Counted from the first letter of the stretch, positions 1 to 6,531 are shown. The stretch: 15,505 nt of DNA from HGM04593 sp045646845 (GCA_045646845.1 JAZRLO010000017.1:1-15505); one strand, 5' to 3'. Translations and numbers: made by a program. Notes: generated by a model not told the origin, from the sequence alone.

Positions 1-158
1 ACTCCGCTTGGAATGTATTGCGATAGATACAAATACAAACCAAGAGAGCGTTCCTCTACATTATCCCGTCTATTACTTGTAAAGTGTCCAATTTTACGCA
101 GTCGGAATAAAGCAAAAATACGCTTTCTAAAATATGTCTGCACACGCTATTTGCGTAC
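1..158 (-). promoter_or_regulatory. Structured 5' leader of a gene beyond the left edge
   Basis: The stretch downstream of the 165-196 promoter holds no convincing minus-strand start codon; the one clear ATG is followed directly by TAG. Near the window edge the minus-strand RNA can fold into a hairpin: 40-44 pairs with 7-11 (CTTGG/CCAAG) and 32-36 with 15-19 (GTATT/AATAC), with an apical loop of about 12 bases. A purine-rich CGGAG follows. The long untranslated leader with a hairpin just before a possible ribosome site suggests a cis-regulatory RNA. The regulated gene is not visible, so the class is unknown. The plus-strand open frame at 13-207 looks like chance. Confidence 0.35.
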
Positions 159-164
159 ACGGGG

Positions 165-196
165 CAAAAGTAATAATATTTTCGTTGATTATCAAA
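165..196 (-). promoter_or_regulatory. Bacteroidetes-type promoter reading off the left edge
   Basis: On the minus strand a TTTG box (193-196) is followed after 20 bases by TACTTTTG (165-172). This matches the TTTG-N19/21-TAnnTTTG consensus of the primary sigma factor of Bacteroidetes. It would start a transcript near position 158 running leftward out of the window. It lies downstream of the terminator at 293-333, so it opens a new transcription unit. I infer the promoter from consensus match alone. Confidence 0.6.
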
Positions 197-207
197 TAAT
201 CTTTTAG

Positions 208-283
208 ATTATACTGAGCTATAAATATCCGCTGGTCAGAGGCAAAAAGAAGATTATTTTGATATGGAATTATATTGAGCTAT
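208..283. repeat. Pair of 15-bp direct repeats, ATTATA(C/T)TGAGCTAT
   Basis: Two copies of a 15-base sequence lie at 208-222 and 269-283, 61 bp apart, differing at one position. They sit between the terminator at 293-333 and the promoter at 165-196. They could be operator sites for that promoter or the footprint of an insertion. Nothing in the sequence decides between these. Confidence 0.4.
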
Positions 284-292
284 TGTGAACAT

Positions 293-333
293 AAAAATGA
301 TGAGGCACTGCATTGGAGGTTGCCTCATCATTT
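293..333 (-). terminator. Rho-independent terminator after the replication module
   Basis: A perfect 13-bp inverted repeat (295-307 with 321-333) with a 13-base loop is followed on the minus strand by a run of five T. It lies about 165 bp downstream of the stop of the replication-initiator-like frame and would end that transcription unit. Read on the plus strand the T tract is weaker (TTGTTATT), so minus is the better assignment, although both directions are possible. Confidence 0.7.
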
Positions 334-394
334 GTTATTAGTCCAAATATAATCCGAGTTACTGGTAATTGACATTATGACTGTTTTTCTTTTT

Positions 395-472
395 GACTGC
401 AAATCTCATAGGGGTTGCACCCCTGCCGAATTGCTCTTGGCTACCCTGCTTTTTCGCCTGCAAAGTGCAGTC
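395..472. other. Nested inverted repeats downstream of the rep frames (possible replication origin)
   Basis: GACTGCA at 395-401 is inverted as TGCAGTC at 466-472. Inside lie a 6-bp hairpin with a 3-base loop (AGGGGT-TGC-ACCCCT, about 408-422) and another 5-bp hairpin (CTGCA-AAG-TGCAG, 458-470). The block directly follows the stop of the rep-like gene at 499 and is more GC-rich than its surroundings. Rolling-circle elements keep nick sites in such hairpins close to rep, so this may be an origin. No nick consensus could be identified. Confidence 0.3.
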
Positions 473-498
473 GTAGGGCATATTGTTATCATACCCTC

Positions 499-1352
499 TC
501 ACTGCAATATTTCTTGCCAATCCAAATGCTTTCTACCTTTATTGAATCGGAGTAAAGAGGAAAGATGTGCGAGAAACATACCGTCTAAAAACTCTTGGTC
601 AGTAAGGAGGGTTACATCTTGAACAGCACCTTTCAGATAGTCCTTGATATCTTGACAATTCTGGTGAATTTCGAGGCGATGCAATGTCTTGGGATAAGCA
701 TAAAATTCTCTAATATACTCCTTGTTTGAAGAGGTTGCAATCTCATTGTTCTTATTGTAGGCACATAGTGTCAAGCCTTTTGTTTTATCCTTTCTCGCTT
801 TTTCTGGCAGAGGTTGAGTGTTGGATTCTTTGTCTTATAGAAATTGAGTGTATGCGTCAATTTCCCACAATCTATATCTGCACGCTTGTCTATTACCTTG
901 CCATTCACCAAAACAGACACCTTATCATCTTTTGCTATCTTCCGGATTTTTGACACCACATTAAATTTATAGTCACGGCATAGATCTATTGAGGTAATAT
1001 GTTCAAATTCCACTCCAAGCATCTCCGGAAATCTCAATGTGGTATTAAATAATTCTTGATCATACAGAGTTTCGTTCTCAATTCGATATATGACATATTG
1101 GGGGAATCGTTGTTCTCCGTAACGCCCAAATTTGAATGTTGCAACCTTTTTGCGGTCATAAGAATTTGAAGTATAAAGAACATCAAAACCGTACTGGTAA
1201 TGTTCGCACACAACTCTAAAAATGGTAAATTTGTCAAAGTCTGCCCAGCCTCCAAGTTGAATTTGTGATAATTCATCCAGCAGTGACAATTCTGCGACAT
1301 AACAGAGTTTAAGTTCATCAATAATGGTACGCCCTAGATCATTCTTCGCCAT
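499..1352 (-). pseudogene. Replication-initiation-like protein, interrupted by a one-base frameshift
   Basis: Two overlapping minus-strand frames, 1352-771 (193 residues) and 774-499 (91 residues), read as one protein of about 284 residues if one base is restored near 771-776. The first ends ...RIKQKA-stop; the second starts in phase with LTLCAYNKNNEI. Shifting by one gives KQKGLTLCAYNKNNE without a break. Features resembling plasmid and phage replication initiators (Rep_trans / rolling-circle type) are a TSIDLCRD strand near residue 120, the AYNKNNEI segment, and LHRLEIHQN further on. I cannot assign the catalytic tyrosine. The ATG at 1352 overlaps the end of the upstream small gene by 14 bases, suggesting translational coupling. 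No standard slippery heptamer is seen at the shift, so mutation or a sequencing error is likelier than programmed frameshifting. The family call is from pattern only. Confidence 0.6.
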
Positions 1353-1542
1353 TGTTTAGAGTATTTCCATCTGTGTTATTCTTAGAGGGAACACTCTTCC
1401 AATAGTCCTTTAATCCCTGTGATATTGCTTGGCAATGGCTTTGCGACTTCGCCCTATTACGAAGTGAGTTGCTGATCTTAATTTTAGTCACTTCATCTCT
1501 TTCTCGATACTTTCTTGCATAATCTTTACTCATAGTATTCAT
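1339..1542 (-). CDS. Small NUMOD3-like basic protein upstream of rep
   Basis: This 67-residue protein is rich in Lys, Arg, Ser and Asn. Residues about 20-50 form two helix-like units, KISNSL and later QAISQGLKDYW, separated by a basic link. This resembles NUMOD3, a short DNA-binding module best known from homing endonucleases. It has no nuclease domain, so it is probably a stand-alone DNA-binding or accessory replication protein. Its stop lies 14 bases inside the following rep-like frame, so the two are almost surely co-transcribed. A second ATG is four codons in (1533). The upstream region is A-rich with no Shine-Dalgarno, as is common in Bacteroidales. The gene is probably real because it is coupled to rep and has a family-like pattern. 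Confidence 0.55.
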   Translation of the reverse strand: MNTMSKDYARKYRERDEVTKIKISNSLRNRAKSQSHCQAISQGLKDYWKSVPSKNNTDGNTLNNGEE

Positions 1543-1954
1543 TTTTTAAAATTTGTTATTTACTAATAAATATTAGCAAGATTAGAAAAATTGATATGTT
1601 TGGTAAGATTACTTCATTTTTTCTATGATCCAGATAAAATATTCATAGCAGACAAGTGTATGCCTATTATACCTACCTCCGGTTATAAAAATTATAAGGG
1701 GGCTTACGGAAAAACCTTGAAGTAAGAAGCATAGGGAGGGGTATATAAAAAAGGATAGCCTCATAAATTACATAAGACTACCATTTTTCTGAGGTGCTGA
1801 ATTTTCTATTCTAATGATTGTTTTTATCTGTAAAAACATATCACTTCTTAATCATTCAAACATTACCTTCAATATCAACGGATTTATTTTGCAAAAAAGA
1901 AGTCGTTATAAATCAACACTTTACAGAAACAACTGATTTTGTTTGAAAATAAAC
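1543..1954. other. Intergenic region between the ATP-binding gene and the rep module
   Basis: No convincing gene lies here. It is AT-rich and holds a 6-bp palindrome CTAATA-AA-TATTAG (1563-1576) 21 bp upstream of the small gene, a possible operator. A second inverted repeat, TTATAA-AAA-TTATAA (1683-1697), is flanked by CCTCC and GGGGG (1676-1680, 1698-1702) that can extend the stem past a two-base bulge. A terminator lies at 1747-1787. I could not find a well-matched TAnnTTTG promoter for the rep module. Confidence 0.4.
1747..1787 (-). terminator. Minus-strand terminator after the ATP-binding gene
   Basis: On the minus strand AAAATGGTAGTCTTA folds onto TGAGGCTATCCTTTT with three G-U pairs and one mismatch, and a T-rich tail follows. 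On the plus strand the G-U pairs become A-C mismatches, so the minus-strand direction is favoured. It lies about 170 bp past the stop of the gene at 1955-3397 and separates it from the rep module. Confidence 0.6.
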
Positions 1955-3397
1955 TTACGCATAATAAGGTTTGTAAGTAGCAAACTTCCTAGAAGTAACA
2001 TCAGCATTTGCAAATTTGATAAGACCTTGCTCCAAAGTATCAGAAATAATTCGGGATGCTTCTACTGATTTATTCTTATCAAGACCAAACCTTTCTCTTA
2101 CTGATTGATTATTTATTGCTTTATCATCTTCATTCATTAAGCAAGCATGTTGATAGCAAGCTGCAATTTTCTCACCCTTAGTCATTTCTGATAAATTTTT
2201 CTTAGGATATAATGTAACTTTCGTACTATCATCGTTCTTGGAAATTTTAACAGGAGGAAGTTGCATCTTTTCAATAGCCTCAATCGCTCTATCTACACCA
2301 CTACCTCGACGTTCACACATATTAAGTAAAAACATTGTTTCAGCCAATCTCTCATTTCTTGAATGAGGTGGCAAATCAATAAGTCTATTAACATCATTAA
2401 GGGGAACTCCTGGATTGGTAATAACTAACCTATTTGTAAAAATCTCAATACATATTGGAATTCCAGTAACCGAAAAATCTTGATGAACAATTGCATTAGC
2501 GACAAACTCTCGAACAGCCACTTTGGGGTATTTATAATCATAATCTCTTGTCACTTCAATATTCTCATCATCAACTACATTTTTCATTATAAAATCAATA
2601 AGTCCTGCAAATCCAATTGCATACCCCAATTGACCGTGTTGTTCAAATAATTGATTGCGATTATTTGTTCCCTGATATTTTCTTACTATAACTTCTCTAC
2701 CTTTTAATTGTGGAAAATCTGAAAAGTTATTTGCAAACAAAAGAGCGCCCAAATTTGTAATTTCATAATGTTTGCCATTCCGTTCACAACAACCATATTC
2801 CAAAAGCTTATTTATTATAGAATCGGTAGAGGATGGTACATTCTTATCTAATAATTCAAAGAGTTTATTATAATTTAATAATGACAAGACATCAACAACT
2901 TTTAACTCGGTTTTTACGATTCTGCTTTCAAAAGATAACCCCTGCGATTCTGCAATATGATTATGTACCTGTTGTCTTGACATTTTTACTGTTTGCTTTG
3001 CAGAACGACAATATGACTCATACACATCTTTACCTCTTAAATGCACTGGTCTTTCTTTTTGTTCAGGTATATATACGAACAAAAGAGATTCTCCTTCAAA
3101 TTCTAGAATTGTATGATCTATCGAAATGGCATACGAAAGATTATTCTTAGCGATATTTCCCAACTTGTGTATAATTTGGTCTATTTCTTCTTGTGTTGGA
3201 GAAAAAACTGTTCCATCATCATTAACGCCATACACCAATATGCCGCCGCCTTTATTATTTGCAAAAGCAGATATATGCTGAGCCAATCTTTCTGTTTTAC
3301 AAGACAAGCCACTTTTCCAATCTAATTCATTCAATTCAGAAGGAATTGGATACAAACTTTCTTTAAGAATGTCTATTGCATTATCTTTCCAACTCAT
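1955..3397 (-). CDS. Schlafen AlbA_2 domain / GHKL-type ATP-binding protein
   Basis: A cytosolic protein of 480 residues with three parts. Residues about 18-140 match the AlbA_2 (Schlafen-type nucleic-acid-binding) domain: an ELDWKSG start and the AFANNKGGGILVYGVNDDG core. Residues about 290-400 resemble the divergent HATPase_c_4 domain that usually follows it: EFVANAIVHQD (297-307, N-box-like), NPG (328-330) and RRGSGVDR (363-370). Residues about 420-475 look like a winged helix (QSVRERFGLD...ASRIISDTLEQGLIKF). Full length, with no signal peptide or membrane segment. Such proteins are annotated as ATP-binding or putative transcriptional regulators; the true role is mostly unknown and some Schlafen-type proteins act in defence. 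It stands alone as a single-gene unit with its own promoter at 3450-3480. It is AT-rich like the neighbouring accessory DNA, so horizontal acquisition is plausible. Confidence 0.85.
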   Translation of the reverse strand: MSWKDNAIDILKESLYPIPSELNELDWKSGLSCKTERLAQHISAFANNKGGGILVYGVNDDGTVFSPTQEEIDQIIHKLGNIAKNNLSYAISIDHTILEFEGESLLFVYIPEQKERPVHLRGKDVYESYCRSAKQTVKMSRQQVHNHIAESQGLSFESRIVKTELKVVDVLSLLNYNKLFELLDKNVPSSTDSIINKLLEYGCCERNGKHYEITNLGALLFANNFSDFPQLKGREVIVRKYQGTNNRNQLFEQHGQLGYAIGFAGLIDFIMKNVVDDENIEVTRDYDYKYPKVAVREFVANAIVHQDFSVTGIPICIEIFTNRLVITNPGVPLNDVNRLIDLPPHSRNERLAETMFLLNMCERRGSGVDRAIEAIEKMQLPPVKISKNDDSTKVTLYPKKNLSEMTKGEKIAACYQHACLMNEDDKAINNQSVRERFGLDKNKSVEASRIISDTLEQGLIKFANADVTSRKFATYKPYYA

Positions 3398-3449
3398 ACA
3401 AAAGGATTTAATACTATAATACCAAGTACCAATATTTATTCAATCAATG

Positions 3450-3480
3450 CAAAAATAGCATTTTTTTTGTTTCTGAAAAA
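3450..3480 (-). promoter_or_regulatory. Promoter of the ATP-binding gene
   Basis: On the minus strand TATTTTTG (3457-3450) fits TAnnTTTG exactly. About 19-20 bases upstream lies a T run (TTTTTTC) in place of TTTG, so the upstream box is weak. The predicted start near 3443 gives a leader of about 45 bases before the ATG at 3397. Confidence 0.5.
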
Positions 3481-3525
3481 ATATTAGCAACTTGCGTTAA
3501 GAGTATTATATATAGACTTCACAAA

Positions 3526-3684
3526 CTATTCCAGCGATAGTTTTTTATGGGTTATATGCTCCATTAGAGGGTTGAGCCACTCGAAGTTGTCATCTATGAA
3601 TTTCACAACCTTTTTGAAGTCCTCCCAAAGGTTCAATATTTCGATATTTTGGCGTACAAATAAAATCTCTTGTAAATCAACGAT
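3526..3684 (-). pseudogene. C-terminal gene fragment, unrecognised
   Basis: The minus strand is open for 52 codons between a TAA at 3685-3687 and a TAG at 3526-3528. The product reads like true protein: it contains LWEDFKKVVKFIDDNFEWLN and ends HKKLSLE. Only one Met is present, late in the frame, and there is no upstream start with a credible ribosome site. It is therefore probably the 3' remnant of a longer gene. I do not recognise the family; acidic and aromatic helical ends like this occur in mobile-element proteins, but that is a guess. Confidence 0.3.
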
Positions 3685-3703
3685 TTATGAGAGATTTTTC
3701 TTT
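3663..3703 (+). terminator. Hairpin with T-rich tail, possible orphan terminator
   Basis: AAAATCTCT (3663-3671) pairs with AGAGATTTT (3690-3698). An inner AAATC-AAC-GATTT stem extends it past a 3-base internal loop. The plus strand continues TTTTCTTTTT-like, as in an intrinsic terminator. No plus-strand gene ends just before it, so it may have belonged to a lost gene or mark the end of an inserted element. Confidence 0.4.
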
Positions 3704-3774
3704 TTATGCAAATTTCATTAGTTAATCTTGAAATAGGCTGTTTTTGATGGTTTTTATACGGTTTTTACGCTGTT

Positions 3775-3904
3775 TGTGTAAACCAGTGTGTAAACCGGGA
3801 ATCATTAGGCGGTATCCTGACTTGAACTGAAAAAAAGTTGACACTATACGGGGCTCAAAAAGTATAGTGCAATACAAGAAAAAGCCAAGACACTTGTTTA
3901 CACA
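3775..3904. repeat. TGTGTAAAC repeat cluster
   Basis: TGTGTAAACC occurs at 3775-3784 and 3787-3796, a direct repeat with a 12-bp period. An inverted copy, GTTTACACA, lies at 3896-3904. The spacing is like a protein-binding array: iterons, an integrase arm site or a regulator site. No partner gene is visible. Confidence 0.4.
3842..3869. repeat. 8-bp inverted repeat CACTATAC...GTATAGTG
   Basis: CACTATAC (3842-3849) and GTATAGTG (3862-3869) are perfect inverted copies around a 12-base loop. The left arm overlaps a TTGACA at 3838-3843 and the right arm contains TATAGT at 3863-3868, 19 bases apart. That looks like an operator over a sigma70-type promoter, but Bacteroidales do not usually use such promoters, so this may be coincidence. 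Confidence 0.35.
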
Positions 3905-3972
3905 ATTTTTAACTTTTTGGGAACACAAGCCAATATTCAATGCCAATTTTTCACAAAGTCCATTAAAACAAC

Positions 3973-3998
3973 AACATTTTATTATAACATTTTATTAT
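3973..3998. repeat. Tandem 13-bp duplication AACATTTTATTAT
   Basis: Two perfect adjacent copies of a 13-base unit (3973-3985, 3986-3998) lie about 110 bp upstream of the gene starting at 4109. This is probably replication slippage. Copy number could alter promoter spacing, but no clear promoter overlaps it. Confidence 0.6.
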
Positions 3999-4028
3999 AA
4001 AAATTCAACAACTGATATTTTTTTCTAC

Positions 4029-4037
4029 TATATTCGC
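4029..4037 (+). promoter_or_regulatory. Possible -7 box of the secreted protein gene
   Basis: TATATTCGC at 4029-4037 is one base off TAnnTTTGC and lies about 70 bp before the ATG at 4109. No TTTG box is found at the expected distance upstream, so the assignment is weak. Confidence 0.25.
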
Positions 4038-4108
4038 AAAGAATTATTCCACAAAATGAATATTTTAATTTGAAAGAAGACTATTTTATTAACCAAAATC
4101 CAATTTTT

Positions 4109-6172
4109 ATGAAAAAATTTTTACTTTTATTCGCATCGATGTTCTTTATGCTTGGAACATCTGTTGCACAGGACAAGGGTGACGGTAAGGACGAAGGCAA
4201 CGTTGCTTTCGGTTTAGAGTATTCAAGCCCTTACGATGGCGAGAATGTTTTCACCGTGTACAACATACGCCTGAAGTTCAACAAGGATGTTGTTGCAACA
4301 CTGCCCGAGGGTGGTATTGACGTAAAGAACAATACTACAGGCGAGGTTGTAAAGATTACACGACTTGACAACAACGAGTGGCTGCAGAAGTCAGAAGTTG
4401 TATTCCTGTTCGAGCAGAAGAGTGTTTACGACGAGAAAGAGGGCAAGGAGCAGCTGCAGGACCAGTACATTGAGACCCCGGGCCAGTGGAGCTATACAGT
4501 ACCTGCTGGTTGCATTAAGAGCGTTGACGGTGAGGAGTTTGCCGAGCAGACATTCACATTCAACATAGCATCGGCAATGGATATTGAGAGCGTATCGCCT
4601 GTAGGCGAGGTAACAAAACTCGACAAGATTGAGGTTACATTCCCAAAAGCAATTGCAAGTGTCAATACAGGCAAATTGTCACTCCTTGACAACTATTGGA
4701 TGCCGGCTTCTGCCTTCAAGAGCGAGGTTACATACAGCGATGACCGCAAAACCGTGACATTGGAGCTTGAAACACCTGTCACAACTCCCGGAACATATAA
4801 CCTTGACATATACCAGGGTGTGTTTGTTAGCGAGGATGGTGCGCTGAACAACTACAAATATGTATCGTTCCAGGTTATTGACCCAACACCTTCATACTCA
4901 ACAAACCTCAATAACGGTGACAAGGTGAAGGAGCTACCTGAACTCCTTGAGTTCACATTCAAGAATGTAAATGAGGTTAAGCTTGTTGAGGGCGCAGAGC
5001 CTGTTTATTTATACCTCCCGGGTGGTGCCGAGATTGAAGGTACAGCAGAATTGAAGGATAACAAGGTTGTTGTGGCGTTTGGCCAGAAGTTCACTGAAGA
5101 GGGTGTTTATACATATTGGATTCCCGACGGTCTGTTCACCATGGACGGTGTGCCCAACGAGACATTCACCATGGATGTTACTCTCTACTCATTCGAGATA
5201 GTTCCATTGGAGGTTGTAAGCGTTACACCGGCTGCGGGCAACGTTAACCAGATTGACAAGATTGTCGTTGAGTTCAACCAGCTTGTAACACTCTCATACG
5301 ACGAGGACTGGCAGCAGATTTCACGCGAAATCACTCTTAAGGGCGAAAAGCAGAACTACACATTGACATACGCGCCAAGCAGTTGGAGCGCAACCAACAA
5401 AGTAGAGTACCTTGTAAATGCAAAGTGGAACGGATATGATGCATACGAGTCGACTCCTGTTCTTGATGAAGGAACATACACATTAAGTCTCAAGGACATT
5501 GTTGTCGACTACGCTGCCGAGGATTATATTGACGAGTGGGGCTACTCAAACAAGACATGGCATGTAAAGAATGCATGTGTTGACCAGACTTACACATGGA
5601 CAATCAGCGGCAGCGGCACACCCGATGTACCTACACCTGAGATTGACCTGACAAAGGCTTACCGTGTGAAAGATGTCGTTAGCGGCAAGTACCTCCACGT
5701 AGGTGACTACGAGGCACACCCGGGCGGCGTAAACGGTGGTGTAAAGGTTGAAGCTAAAGAGGAGAGCGGCGACCAGATTTTCACCATTGAGGATGCCGGT
5801 AACGGACAGTACTACCTGAAGTCACTGAAGGGCCACTACATCACATGCCGCACATGGAACGTTGATGGTTCTGTAGAGGAGAAGAGCGCTCTTGGCTTTG
5901 AGTTCACCAGCGAGACAGAGTTCTACATAACAAATACTAACGGTTACTTCAAGGTTCAGAACATTGGCGGTGTGGATTATCCATTCTGCGATGCCCCATT
6001 GAACATGGCAGCAACATGGGTTCTTGAAGCGACAGATATACCTGCAGGTATCAAGGATATCACTACAGGTGACGTTGAGAAAACAATCTATGACCTCACA
6101 GGCCGCCGCATAGAGAATATCACAAACGCAGGTATCTATATTGTCAACGGCAAAAAGGTATTGGTTAAGTGA
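4109..6172 (+). CDS. Secreted Ig-like / ricin-like multidomain protein with sorting-type C-terminus
   Basis: The frame opens at a TTG at 4070, but I choose the ATG at 4109 because it begins a clean signal peptide (MKKFLLLFASMFFMLGTSVAQ, cleaved after residue 21). The product is 687 residues. After the signal come about four Ig-like beta-sandwich units (roughly 31-150, 155-252, 255-360, 362-505). Two of them open with related phrases, VSPVGEVTKLDKIEVTF and VTPAAGNVNQIDKIVVEF. Residues about 517-640 look like a ricin-type beta-trefoil: YRVKDVVSGKYLHVG, then QYYLKSLKGHYI. The end, YDLTGRRI...GIYIVNGKKVLVK, matches the type A sorting tail of type IX secretion cargo or its Bacteroides/Prevotella relatives. 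It is probably exported to the cell surface, possibly binding glycans or other ligands. No catalytic domain is seen. It stands alone, facing the big operon tail to tail. Confidence 0.85.
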   Translation: MKKFLLLFASMFFMLGTSVAQDKGDGKDEGNVAFGLEYSSPYDGENVFTVYNIRLKFNKDVVATLPEGGIDVKNNTTGEVVKITRLDNNEWLQKSEVVFLFEQKSVYDEKEGKEQLQDQYIETPGQWSYTVPAGCIKSVDGEEFAEQTFTFNIASAMDIESVSPVGEVTKLDKIEVTFPKAIASVNTGKLSLLDNYWMPASAFKSEVTYSDDRKTVTLELETPVTTPGTYNLDIYQGVFVSEDGALNNYKYVSFQVIDPTPSYSTNLNNGDKVKELPELLEFTFKNVNEVKLVEGAEPVYLYLPGGAEIEGTAELKDNKVVVAFGQKFTEEGVYTYWIPDGLFTMDGVPNETFTMDVTLYSFEIVPLEVVSVTPAAGNVNQIDKIVVEFNQLVTLSYDEDWQQISREITLKGEKQNYTLTYAPSSWSATNKVEYLVNAKWNGYDAYESTPVLDEGTYTLSLKDIVVDYAAEDYIDEWGYSNKTWHVKNACVDQTYTWTISGSGTPDVPTPEIDLTKAYRVKDVVSGKYLHVGDYEAHPGGVNGGVKVEAKEESGDQIFTIEDAGNGQYYLKSLKGHYITCRTWNVDGSVEEKSALGFEFTSETEFYITNTNGYFKVQNIGGVDYPFCDAPLNMAATWVLEATDIPAGIKDITTGDVEKTIYDLTGRRIENITNAGIYIVNGKKVLVK

Positions 6173-6218
6173 GAGAGCAATGATTGATAAGCTTGTATAA
6201 TCAAGCCGACAAAAAATT

Positions 6219-6250
6219 GATTGGGCAGGGATAAATCCTTGCCCAATTTT
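6219..6250 (+). terminator. Terminator of the secreted protein gene
   Basis: ATTGGGCAGGGAT (6220-6232) pairs with ATCCTTGCCCAAT (6235-6247), 13 pairs with one G-U, and a run of T follows. It sits 47 bp after the TGA at 6170-6172. It is close to symmetrical and could also stop minus-strand read-through from the facing operon. Confidence 0.75.
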
Positions 6251-6494
6251 AATTATAAGCTACACATAAGGTAACTTTTTGGTATCGCAGAACTTTTAGC
6301 GAAAACCACGATTAAGCAAGTAAAACATAAAGCTTGCTTTAGTGCTTTACAGCGAACAAAGTGGTTTCGCGAAAGCAATAGTCGAGGATAATGCCACTCC
6401 CCTCAGTCGGCAAGTCGACAGTTCCCCTCGGGCAGGATGTAATGAGATATTTCGGTATCCGCGATTTTAATCGCGCAACCTCACACATTACAAG
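6251..6494. other. Structured intergenic region, possible ncRNA or repeat element
   Basis: No gene is supported. The stretch has nested pairing. GCGAAAACCAC (6299-6309) pairs with GTGGTTTCGC (6361-6370) with one bulge, enclosing AAGCAAG/CTTGCTT (6314-6320 with 6333-6339). Further right TGTAATG/CATTACA (6438-6444 with 6486-6492) encloses a 7-bp hairpin CGCGATT-TT-AATCGCG (6460-6475). TCCCCTC is repeated at 6398 and 6423. The density of pairing is more than needed for one terminator. A small RNA, an intergenic repeat family or stacked terminators would all fit. Confidence 0.35.
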
Positions 6495-6519
6495 AAGGGC
6501 GGACACTCGGTCCGCCCTT
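6495..6519 (-). terminator. GC-rich hairpin downstream of the large operon
   Basis: AAGGGCGGAC (6495-6504) and GTCCGCCCTT (6510-6519) form a perfect 10-bp stem with a 5-base loop. It lies about 50 bp past the end of the operon's last gene. No strong T tract follows on the minus strand (CTTGT), so it may instead be an RNA-stabilising hairpin or part of the adjacent repeat-like region. Confidence 0.45.
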
Positions 6520-6531
6520 ACATTCGTTAAA

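Larger units (their letters stand above)
3481..4108. other. Gene-poor AT-rich region with remnants and repeats
   Basis: No intact gene is supported here. The region holds a 52-codon minus-strand open fragment (3526-3684), a hairpin at 3663-3698, two direct copies and one inverted copy of a TGTGTAAAC motif (3775-3904), an 8-bp hairpin at 3842-3869, and a 13-bp tandem duplication (3973-3998). The minus-strand frame at 3722-3946 and the plus-strand frame at 3867-4073 show no family features. The mix of short structures and a gene tail suggests the scar of a past insertion. Confidence 0.4.

Noticed and set aside
13..207. Plus-strand open frame of 64 codons
   Set aside because: It lies antisense to a good minus-strand promoter and structured leader, with no ribosome site and no protein-like pattern.
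377..622. Plus-strand open frame of 81 codons
   Set aside because: It overlaps the tail of the rep-like gene and the hairpin block on the other strand; the composition is not protein-like.
766..780. Programmed -1 ribosomal frameshift in rep
   Set aside because: The bases before the stop (ATA AAA CAA AAG G) do not form a standard slippery heptamer in the zero frame, and no strong downstream stem was found.
3722..3946. Minus-strand open frame of 74 codons
   Set aside because: Its translation shows no family features, it spans the repeat cluster and the hairpin at 3842-3869, and no promoter or ribosome site is evident.
4070..4108. TTG start extending the secreted protein by 13 residues
   Set aside because: The extension is not signal-like; the ATG at 4109 begins a clean signal peptide.
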